A DNA stretch of 64,000 nucleotides from Geminocystis sp. NIES-3709 (GTDB lineage: Bacteria; Cyanobacteriota; Cyanobacteriia; Cyanobacteriales; Cyanobacteriaceae): NCBI RefSeq assembly GCF_001548115.1, contig NZ_AP014821.1:558001-622000 (forward strand), written 5' to 3'. The position numbers were made by a program, and so were the translations under genes. Every line of letters starts with the position of its first letter. Position 1 is the first letter of the stretch. The notes below the pieces were generated by a model, which searched no databases, was not told where the DNA came from, and saw only the letters and a list, made by a program, of their open reading frames with translations. Below are positions 56,061-64,000 of the stretch, piece after piece.

Positions 56061-56485
56061 TAAATACCGGCGTTATAACGCTCATCACCCTCATTAAAAA
56101 CTTCCGCCTCAGGAGTAGCGGTAAAATTATCAAGGTTAGCTTGTAATCTTTCTTTTTGAGTATCAGTTAACCCCGGAATAAGTAAAACATCTTCCACTTG
56201 TTCATAAGGTGCATTTTGGATGATAATACTCGCTAATTTGGGATAAAAACCTCTTAAATCACGAAAATCACGGATGTCACTGTTATTTACGTCAATTTTT
56301 TGACCAAATTCAGTACCTAATAAGTCATCAGCAACATTCCGACGAGTATTGTCGGCCGCCACTAAACGGGGAGTTCCCTGTAAAATAGTATTGAAATCTA
56401 ATGCCTGAGCGGGTTGAGAAAAAGCAACAGAACACAAAAACAAGATAAAACTAAATACTGTTACAACACGATGCCATAATTTCAT
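56057..56485 (-). CDS. psbU: Photosystem II 12-kDa extrinsic protein PsbU
   Basis: Lumenal subunit that stabilises the oxygen-evolving cluster. The 142-residue precursor has a twin-hydrophobic signal (FSFILFLCSVAFSQPAQA) and the PsbU core: DLLGTEFGQKIDVNNSDIRD in the middle, RGFYPKLASIIIQNAPYEQV and ending GDERYNAGIY. The helix-hairpin-helix-like VEDVLLIPGLTDTQKERL is typical. The SD GGAGG lies ahead of the ATG. Single gene. Confidence 0.95.
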   Translation of the reverse strand: MKLWHRVVTVFSFILFLCSVAFSQPAQALDFNTILQGTPRLVAADNTRRNVADDLLGTEFGQKIDVNNSDIRDFRDLRGFYPKLASIIIQNAPYEQVEDVLLIPGLTDTQKERLQANLDNFTATPEAEVFNEGDERYNAGIY

Positions 56486-56890
56486 GAAAATGAAACCTCC
56501 AAAAAATAAGATAACTTTAATAATTATTTTATATGTGCTAATTTTACATGAATATAACCGAATAAATCATTACACTCCCGTAAAACTGTCTATTAGCAAA
56601 GACAAGTTTGTCAATTGATTTTATGCAAATCATGAGGATAGACAAAAAATAATTTTCGAGACAAAAGTCACAAAGATTATTATTTTTAGTTTGATCACTT
56701 TAAGGATGTATTTCTATCCACAAGGCTTATTGCTATTCGATTGTATCAGTCAAGTTGACTTTTTCATTCATCCAGAAGGTAAAGATTTGTAAAGATGTGT
56801 TCAAAAAAGTTTAATTGATAAAATAAATACAGAAAAATATGACACAATTATAAATGTTCATTAATTTAAGTCAAATTTAATTTTAAACCT
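56486..56890. other. Divergent promoter region psbU / peroxiredoxin
   Basis: 405 bp carrying the two promoters. It includes the psbU SD at its left edge and a repeated AAGATKTGT near 56783-56800. No gene or strong hairpin is seen. Confidence 0.5.
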
Positions 56891-57526
56891 ATGGTCTTAC
56901 AATTAGGGGATGCTGTTCCTAACTTTACTCAAGCCTCTAGTATGGGGGAAATTTCTTTTTATGATTGGGCGGGAGATAGCTGGGTTGTACTTTTTTCTCA
57001 TCCGGCTGATTACACTCCTGTCTGTACCACTGAATTAGGTACTGTGGCTAGTTTACAATCAGAATTTCAGAAACGCAATGTCAAAACGATCGCTCTTAGT
57101 GTGGATGGGGTAGAATCTCATAAGGGTTGGATTAACGACATTAACGAAACTCAAAATACCACTGTTAATTATCCTATTCTTGCAGATGACGATCGTAAAG
57201 TTGCAGATTTATACGGTATGATTCATCCTAACTCCTTAAATAATCTCACCGTTAGAAGTGTATTTGTTATAGATCCTAATAAAAAATTACGTTTAAGTAT
57301 TACTTATCCTGCGAGCACAGGACGCAACTTTGATGAAATTTTAAGAGTTATTGATTCTTTACAATTAACGGATTATTATCAAGTCGCAACTCCGGCTAAC
57401 TGGCAAGATGGAGGAGATTGTGTTGTAGTGCCTTCTATTCCTACTGCTGAAGCAAAAGAGAAATTCCCCAAAGGGGTAACAGAAATTAAACCTTATTTGC
57501 GGATGACTCCTCAACCAAATAAATAA
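56891..57526 (+). CDS. 1-Cys peroxiredoxin (Prx6 type)
   Basis: Thiol peroxidase that reduces hydrogen peroxide and alkyl hydroperoxides. The 211-residue protein has the peroxidatic cysteine in HPADYTPVCTTELG (about residues 39-52, Cys 47), the Arg in FVIDPNKKLRLS, and the long C-terminal domain of the Prx6 group (WQDGGDCVVVPSIPTAEA). The C-terminal cysteine in GDCVVV is common in this group and is not a resolving Cys. Two terminator-like hairpins follow. Confidence 0.93.
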   Translation: MVLQLGDAVPNFTQASSMGEISFYDWAGDSWVVLFSHPADYTPVCTTELGTVASLQSEFQKRNVKTIALSVDGVESHKGWINDINETQNTTVNYPILADDDRKVADLYGMIHPNSLNNLTVRSVFVIDPNKKLRLSITYPASTGRNFDEILRVIDSLQLTDYYQVATPANWQDGGDCVVVPSIPTAEAKEKFPKGVTEIKPYLRMTPQPNK

Positions 57527-57662
57527 GCGGAAATTTAAGAATTGGTAAAAACATCAACGTATTCTGACAAATACAGAGTTTACACTGTAGTAAAATCAAA
57601 AGATTTAACTTTGTCTTATGGTTTGATAATTTACTTTGCGATCGTGTGTGACGATGAAAGAT

Positions 57663-57716
57663 GACCGTGAAATCTGCTATTTTTAAGGAAAAATAATCAA
57701 TTTGGCGGTTTTTTTT
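57663..57716 (+). terminator. Terminator after the peroxiredoxin gene
   Basis: ACCG pairs with CGGT, AAAT with ATTT, and ATTTTT with AAAAAT around an AAGG loop. Eight T follow. It lies 137 bp after the peroxiredoxin stop. Confidence 0.65.
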
Positions 57717-57721
57717 GTCTA

Positions 57722-57928
57722 TATAATATTATCTAACTTTTTGTTATAAGAATTTTGAGCTATTCAAAACAACTTCTCTATACTTTGCAAAGAAATAATT
57801 TAAACCTGAGCAAATTAAACTTGAGCAAAATAGAGAAAAAACTAGATTAATATCAAATAACAATCTTGTTAAGTATATATTCACTGATTATGACATAATT
57901 TCCTCTCCCACTAGGAGAGGTTTTTTTT
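57722..57928 (+). ncRNA. Candidate small RNA
   Basis: A perfect TATAAT (57722-57727) lies just past one terminator and ~200 bp ahead of a second, strong one. In between is no reading frame, but there is pairing potential: TTCTCTAT (57774-57781) with ATAGAGAA (57830-57837), the palindrome CTTTGCAAAG inside it, and three YTGAGC motifs. The expected transcript would be ~195 nt. No known RNA family was recognised. Confidence 0.35.
57902..57928 (+). terminator. Strong Rho-independent terminator
   Basis: CCTCTCC-CACTA-GGAGAGG followed by eight T: a perfect 7-bp GC-rich stem. It is oriented + while the adjacent gene crtB is on the minus strand, so it ends a + transcript. Confidence 0.85.
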
Positions 57929-57930
57929 GA

Positions 57931-58860
57931 TCATAAAACTTGAGCCCTTAACCATGCTACAGGTAAATAAAGCATTTTATTAGGAGTTGGTACAAAGGCA
58001 CGGCGATTAAACACATCATAGTTATTTTTGATGATGACATCTAAAATTCCTTGATACAGCATTAATGCAGACCACACAGGCCAACGTCCGTCAGGGTTTA
58101 AGGCTTTAATACCTCTTTCTGCATCTTCGTAATATTGCCTTGCTCGATCGATCTGGAATTGCATTAAGTTATACCATCGATCGTCTATTACACCGTTAAA
58201 TAAATCTTCTTCGGTATAGTTAAACCTTGCTAAGTCTTCTAAGGGTAGATAAATGCGATTTCTGCTTCTGTCTTCACCCACATCTCGTAGGATATTGGTT
58301 AATTGATTGGCAATACCAAGAGCGACAGCTTCTTCTTCAGGAATATATACTGAGTGATGATACCAAGGAGCATTCAAATAAGTTTCATCAATTCCTAGAA
58401 CCGCAGAAGACATTAACCCCACAGTACCAGCAACTCGATAACAATAAAGGTTTAATTCTTCAAAAGTCTCATAACGATTGCGATATAAATCCATTCTTTG
58501 CCCTGCAATCATATCTCGGAAGGGTTGAATATCCATCGGAAAACGTTGGAGAGTATCAACCAAAGCCACGTCAGGATCATCGATAGGTTGTCCTGCAAAC
58601 ACTGATTCTAATTGTTGCTCCCACAAATCAAGAGTTTCGGGAGTTGTCAATTTGGCTTGAGGACCATCTACTAATTCATCAGTACGGCGACACCAGACAT
58701 AAATCGCCCAGATAGCACTTCGTTTCTCTTTAGGCATCAATAAAGTACCTAAATAGAAGGTTTTAGAATACTTTGCTGTCACTTGACGACAGTATTCATA
58801 AGATTCCTCTGGGGAGGCTAGGGGTTGTTTAGGTTGTAATTTTTTAGGCAGTTGCAGCAT
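57931..58860 (-). CDS. crtB: Phytoene synthase
   Basis: Joins two geranylgeranyl diphosphates to phytoene, the first carotenoid step. The 309-residue protein has the Asp-rich motifs WCRRTDELVDGP (about residues 56-67) and the second in NQLTNILRDVGEDRSRNRIYLP, with VAGTVGLM between. It lies downstream of crtP on the same strand with a 186-bp gap, the usual cyanobacterial crtP-crtB pair. Confidence 0.96.
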   Translation of the reverse strand: MLQLPKKLQPKQPLASPEESYEYCRQVTAKYSKTFYLGTLLMPKEKRSAIWAIYVWCRRTDELVDGPQAKLTTPETLDLWEQQLESVFAGQPIDDPDVALVDTLQRFPMDIQPFRDMIAGQRMDLYRNRYETFEELNLYCYRVAGTVGLMSSAVLGIDETYLNAPWYHHSVYIPEEEAVALGIANQLTNILRDVGEDRSRNRIYLPLEDLARFNYTEEDLFNGVIDDRWYNLMQFQIDRARQYYEDAERGIKALNPDGRWPVWSALMLYQGILDVIIKNNYDVFNRRAFVPTPNKMLYLPVAWLRAQVL

Positions 58861-59018
58861 TCATCCCTGCTGAATATAGCTAAATATAAGTTTAAAAATA
58901 AGAATAATGACGATTCTATAGTATTGTCTCACTTTCTGACCCATTTTCATCATTGATTATGGGTGATAAGTAATTTATCATTGATAATTAAAATTACCTA
59001 AAGATTAGGTTTTAATTA

Positions 59019-59046
59019 TTAACTGTCAACTGTCAACTGTCAACTG

Positions 59047-59049
<3 letters not shown>
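59019..59049. repeat. Perfect heptamer tandem repeat (CAGTTGA) after crtP
   Basis: On the crtP strand the stop TAA runs straight into CAGTTGA repeated three times and CAGTTAA. It is nearly identical to the repeat behind the comFB stop at 44640, in the same gene-relative orientation. Confidence 0.85.
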
Positions 59050-60462
<1,413 letters not shown>

Positions 60463-60762
60463 CTAATTTTTTACTTTTCTACATTTTTTCTCTCTATCAT
60501 TTTAGTCGCAATTCTTCACATTTCGTTACATTTTTTTAAGATTTTTTTAAAATAAATCAACTATAGCAATCCTATCTGAATCGTGAGAAATAATTATGTT
60601 CAATTAGCACTCAGCAATTAGTTATCAGCTATTGTGAAGTTAAATTTCTGACCAACATTAGTAATTGATTACTTATTCTTTAATGAAAAAAGGCTAACAG
60701 CTAAAAGCTAATCCCTTTAATTAAAAGTATCTAAAATGCTCAAAAATGGCTGATATATAGAT
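60463..60762. other. 300-bp gap between crtP and the SpoIID gene
   Basis: Contains the crtP promoter on the minus strand and the dispersed repeat copy B (60611-60714). 7-bp-periodic sequence (CAATTAG, CACTCAG, CAATTAG, TTATCAG) overlaps its left end. No gene. Confidence 0.55.
60611..60714. repeat. Dispersed intergenic repeat, copy B
   Basis: Same sequence and orientation as 3376-3466. It has an extra TTATCAG/CTATTGTG heptamer-like piece near the left side and a few more bases near the right side (CAGCTAAAAG). Confidence 0.7.
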
Positions 60763-62373
60763 TTAGTCAGGACGCCAAAATATAATTGAGTTGTTTAAAG
60801 GCTCAACTTTTGTGCCGGGATAGTAAAATTGTAATATTCGTTGTGCTGACCATCCCAAATTTGCTAAATTATAACTACCAAACTGACTTAATCCTACTCC
60901 GTGACCAAAACCTCCACCAACAAAAGCATATCCTGCTAGTTTATTATTTTTGTCAAAAAAGGGGTCTAAGTAAAATAGTGTACTTCTAGGGGGTGTAAAA
61001 GCACTTCTAACCTCATTTTTTGCTAAGGATACCACCCCTGAATCTGTAATCACATCCATTTTAATGATCCTACCAGATGACGATCGATTCACAATCTTCA
61101 TTTCTTTGATGATTTTAAAATCTTTAAGAGGATGTTTTGTTCTTTCTAAATATTTTTGTAAATCTTTAGATAAATCTTGAATACTACTTTTGCGATTCCA
61201 ACGAAATAAACTTCTTCCCGTTTCATTAAAACCGTTTTGTAAGCTAATAAATTTACGGAAATTAGCTTCAGATTCGAGGGTATTTTCTCCTAAATTCCAA
61301 ACTTGTTGAGGTGAATCGATGACAGATTTAAGATAAGGACGATTTTGCCCATTCCACACATCTTCAAAATAGGATGTTATTCCCCCAGTAGTAGAAGAAT
61401 ATAAGGCATCTACTAATTCATTATCATAGGTTAGCACTAATCCTTTAGTTGAGGCAATGGCTTTGTCGGAAGTCGAAGAAGTACCAGTTAATCCATAGTA
61501 AACTTGACAATGAGTTGTGGCACACATTTCATAATTATCAGCTTGAAATCTACGAGTGTTACGAAGGGCATAAGTTCGAGCAATAATAGTTTGTGCTTCT
61601 GCGGCCGCCATTGGCACATTACTCCCAATTTCATGAGGTACGACACCTCGCAAATAAGTTTCTATATCGACTTTATTTACAAGGGTATAATTTCCATAAG
61701 AATTGGGTTGTAGGGTAAAAGTGCCTCCATAATTGCGCCAAGTGCCTTTGATTCCATCTTTTACTTGAATTATATTTTTGCTACTGTTTATTTCTAAGTA
61801 ATTGGCTTGATAAGTATTATCATTTATTTTGAAAGAAACTATGGGCTTCTCCAATAAAATAGCGGTTTCAATATAAACATCTTGATAGCCTTTTTCTTGA
61901 ATAGCACTAAGTAATAGTCTTTTTAAAAGGGGATTAGAATAAGTACTACGTTTCGCCCACACTTGCCAACGTCCGGGTTGTGTAATTTCCACATCAATAC
62001 CTAAAGATTGCCAACGATTAGCAGAATCCTCTGCTGTTTCAAAAGTGCCGTAATCACCTAAGATTAATCTTTCTTCAATTAGCTTATTCGGTAATGGTTG
62101 AGCTACGATCGATAATTTTAATTGATTGGTAGTTAAAGTTTTTTCTTCTTGGTTAGAAATATTAGTAAATTTCACAGTTAGAGAGTCACCTTCATTACTT
62201 TTAAGGGTAATTTCATCTTCTAATTCATCTCCAAATCTTTGTACAATACCGACTTTTAAATCTACAGCTAAAACGGGGAGATTCGGAAAAAACAATGCAC
62301 CAAGTAATAAAGGTAAAGTTAACCAAAGTTGGGGAGAGATTAAATTAAAATTGAGGCAAGAATTAAACTTCAT
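60763..62373 (-). CDS. SpoIID/LytB-domain protein, exported
   Basis: A 536-residue exported protein. A signal segment (LWLTLPLLLGALFFPNLPVL) is followed by an SPOR-like or peptidoglycan-binding region (LGDYGTFETAEDSANRWQSL) and then the SpoIID domain: VPHEIGSNVPMAAAEAQTII, ARTYAL, and GGGFGHGVGLSQFGSYNLA. SpoIID proteins are peptidoglycan lytic transglycosylases acting on denuded glycan; the role in cyanobacteria is likely cell-wall remodelling. I start at ATG 62373 rather than the TTG at 62433. Confidence 0.85.
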   Translation of the reverse strand: MKFNSCLNFNLISPQLWLTLPLLLGALFFPNLPVLAVDLKVGIVQRFGDELEDEITLKSNEGDSLTVKFTNISNQEEKTLTTNQLKLSIVAQPLPNKLIEERLILGDYGTFETAEDSANRWQSLGIDVEITQPGRWQVWAKRSTYSNPLLKRLLLSAIQEKGYQDVYIETAILLEKPIVSFKINDNTYQANYLEINSSKNIIQVKDGIKGTWRNYGGTFTLQPNSYGNYTLVNKVDIETYLRGVVPHEIGSNVPMAAAEAQTIIARTYALRNTRRFQADNYEMCATTHCQVYYGLTGTSSTSDKAIASTKGLVLTYDNELVDALYSSTTGGITSYFEDVWNGQNRPYLKSVIDSPQQVWNLGENTLESEANFRKFISLQNGFNETGRSLFRWNRKSSIQDLSKDLQKYLERTKHPLKDFKIIKEMKIVNRSSSGRIIKMDVITDSGVVSLAKNEVRSAFTPPRSTLFYLDPFFDKNNKLAGYAFVGGGFGHGVGLSQFGSYNLANLGWSAQRILQFYYPGTKVEPLNNSIIFWRPD

Positions 62374-62650
62374 AACATCGAGATTACTTTTACACACACC
62401 AATTACAATAGGTAAAGGATTAGTTACTTTCAAGATTATATCTTAATTGAGGTGTACTGAAAAAGTGTAATTTTTAAACTGAGGAATTTCGATGATAAAA
62501 CATGAAAGTATAAAACTTTAGATAGAGAGAGTTTATAAGTAAAGAGAATAGTAAAAGGGTTAAGAATTTCGTTTGTTTAGATCAATACTTTATATATAGA
62601 AAATAAACAGCGATCGATAATCTTAATAGATTTTATTAATGAATATAAAA

Positions 62651-63832
62651 TTAAGAATCAATACTAAGCTCGCCATTAGATTTTAAAATAAAGTGATTGT
62701 TTCCCCATTTTATTTTATTACCAAATAAAGCTATTGACCAAATATAAAATCTAATTAAATCAACAACAAAAATTAATCCTAAATACTGAATGATTGTATC
62801 ATTATTAAGATATTTAAAACTTAGTTTATAATTTAATAAAAGTTTAAGAGAAAGAGTTATTATCAACACTATTAAACTAAAAAAAGAGAGGTGATTAAAT
62901 AAACAAAAAATAATACTATTGATTGTACCATAAGTAAAAATCATACCTAAATATCCTTTAAATCTTTGTACTCGGATACAACGAAACCAGCGAATTTGTC
63001 TTTTTAGATAATGATTAAAAATTTCTTCAGTTATTTGATGTTTTACTATATAGTTAGATAAAACTGTTTCATAACCTAATTTTGTTGGTAAGTTTCCTAA
63101 TAAAAAATCATCGGCTAAACTATTTGCTATTCTCTCAAAACTACCAATTTTTTCTAAGATTTTTTTTCTGATTAAAATAGTTGAACCAAAAGCAAATTTT
63201 ACTCCTTCTAATTGTCTAGCAGTTAATACATTAGGAATAAAATTACAAGCAACTCCTAAAGATTCAATAATTCCCGTAAAATTATGACTTAAAGACTGAT
63301 ATAAACAAGTCACAACGCCTACTTTTTCCTGTTGCAATGGTTGGACTATTTTTTTTAAATAATCTTCTTTAACTTCTATATCACTATCAGCTATTAAAAT
63401 TAAATTATAATCACAATACTTTAAACCATTAGCTAAATTACTTACTTTATAGTTATAACCAATTATCCGATCGTTCACTATTAATTTTAAATCTCGATCG
63501 GCATATCTATTAATTAGTTTTTCTACCAGTAAAATAACGGGATCATGTTTATCTCGAACACAAAAAATAATTTGATATTGAGGATAATTTTGTATAATAA
63601 AAGATGTTAAATTTTCTTCAAGATTATATTCTAAACCCCATAAAGGTTTAAGTATAGAAATAGGTGGAGAAAAATCAACATTAACCTCTTCTTTTTGGGA
63701 AAAAAAACGATAACAGGAATAAAGACTATATAGATAATAGACGATCGATCCCAAAGTTAGAATAAAAAAAACTAAAGAGAAAAAATTAATAATTAGTGAT
63801 GGATAATTAATAACTAATAGTGAATTAAGCAT
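62651..63832 (-). CDS. Glycosyltransferase family 21/2, ceramide glucosyltransferase-like (HpnI-like)
   Basis: A 393-residue membrane glycosyltransferase. It has an N-terminal membrane segment, PPISILKPLWGLEYNLEENL, the DXD-type motif IADSDIEVKEDYL (about residues 147-159), the acceptor D in SLADDFLLG, and the QIRWFRCIRVQR motif (Q/RxxRW type), then three more membrane segments. Relatives glucosylate ceramide or N-acetylglucosaminylate hopanoids. The first ~18 codons (LVINYPSLIINFF) are encoded by 7-bp-periodic sequence, so the N-terminus has grown from or into a repeat. Confidence 0.82.
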   Translation of the reverse strand: MLNSLLVINYPSLIINFFSLVFFILTLGSIVYYLYSLYSCYRFFSQKEEVNVDFSPPISILKPLWGLEYNLEENLTSFIIQNYPQYQIIFCVRDKHDPVILLVEKLINRYADRDLKLIVNDRIIGYNYKVSNLANGLKYCDYNLILIADSDIEVKEDYLKKIVQPLQQEKVGVVTCLYQSLSHNFTGIIESLGVACNFIPNVLTARQLEGVKFAFGSTILIRKKILEKIGSFERIANSLADDFLLGNLPTKLGYETVLSNYIVKHQITEEIFNHYLKRQIRWFRCIRVQRFKGYLGMIFTYGTINSIIFCLFNHLSFFSLIVLIITLSLKLLLNYKLSFKYLNNDTIIQYLGLIFVVDLIRFYIWSIALFGNKIKWGNNHFILKSNGELSIDS

Positions 63833-63885
63833 AATTGCTTTAAATTGTCTTATATAATCAATTGTTAATTGTTCATTGGTTAAAC
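63780..63885. repeat. Heptamer-periodic DNA around the start of the GT gene
   Basis: Units ATTCACT, ATTAGTT, ATTAATT, ATCCATC, ACTAATT, ATTAATT (on the gene strand, 63832 downward). AATTGTT repeats continue upstream at 63858-63880. Confidence 0.55.
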
Positions 63886-64000
63886 ATTGAAGCGAAATAA
63901 CATCACATCTCCCTCCTTTACAATATACTCTTTTCCTTCCGAGCGAACTAAACCTTGTTCTTTTGCCGCCGCCATGCTACCAGTTTTAACTAAATCTTCA
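63880..64000 (-). CDS. ychF: Redox-regulated ATPase YchF, C-terminal end
   Basis: The last ~39 residues of YchF, an Obg-family ATPase involved in translation and stress response. They read [37 protein letters not shown] and stop at 63880. This is the TGS-domain end with its invariant FRFNV. The 5' part lies beyond the window. Confidence 0.9.
   Translation of the reverse strand, partial: EDLVKTGSMAAAKEQGLVRSEGKEYIVKEGDVMLFRFNV

Noticed and set aside
57902-57928. Terminator of crtB
   Set aside because: The T-run is on the + strand; crtB is transcribed on the minus strand.
58227-58586. 119-codon + frame opposite crtB
   Set aside because: Shadow of the phytoene synthase frame.

Overview
The window is cyanobacterial chromosome, AT-rich, from a Geminocystis/Cyanobacterium-like unicellular lineage. 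Evidence: photosystem II genes (psb27, psbU), crtP-crtB carotenoid genes, the clock-output regulator rpaA, the RuBisCO regulator rbcR, cyanobacterial DUF4327, DUF2949 and ComFB families, and dozens of CGATCG (HIP1-core) hexamers. No rRNA, tRNA or CRISPR array was found. The lineage call is inference.

Layout. 1-3.4 kb: trpB (3' part off the window edge), a sugar nucleotidyltransferase and a secreted cupin. 3.4-6.1 kb is a scarred accessory stretch: a dispersed ~90-bp repeat, a GFA-fold gene, a decayed IS5-type element that cut off a large-exoprotein gene, small GATC-bounded palindromes, and a PD-(D/E)XK nuclease gene bracketed by related repeats. 6.1-11.4 kb: hflX, a GNAT enzyme, rnc, dusA and a DUF411 copper protein with an 11-bp tandem repeat in its promoter. 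11.4-14.2 kb: a second IS remnant and a GGDEF-EAL gene split by a 576-bp non-autonomous element; removing the element and one 3-bp target copy restores one frame. 14.2-26.7 kb: methyltransferase, psb27, asd-dapA-rnj (lysine pathway plus RNase J, with tiny strong-SD reading frames in the rnj leader), cbiT, ffh, an HD-like protein, two small secreted proteins, hup and a cobC/hisC-like aminotransferase.

26.9-32.2 kb is a minus-strand surface-glycan cluster (methyltransferase, two GT4 enzymes, GH3) with overlapping genes, ended upstream by a clear terminator. 32.4-38 kb holds a repeat-rich putative exoprotein, a STAND ATPase with a vMAP-type N-terminus and no sensor repeats, and a DUF4214 protein. 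38-50 kb: S9 peptidase, pyrC, a cyanobacterial membrane protein, rpaA-comFB, an ABC-2 permease pair, surE, rbcR, a Z-ISO/NnrU-like protein, a thioredoxin and coaD. 50-64 kb: M48 protease, SLH protein, two bacterioferritin subunits that divide heme and ferroxidase ligands, psbU, 1-Cys peroxiredoxin, a possible small RNA with its own terminator, crtB/crtP, a SpoIID-like protein, a ceramide-glucosyltransferase-like GT, and the 3' end of ychF.

Much intergenic DNA has 7-bp periodicity (STRR-like repeats). At several genes these begin at or within a few bases of the stop codon. The most unusual material is this repeat landscape, the caught-in-the-act small insertions, the split c-di-GMP gene, the leader mini-ORFs and the candidate RNA. 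No complete new multi-gene defence or biosynthetic system could be recognised.
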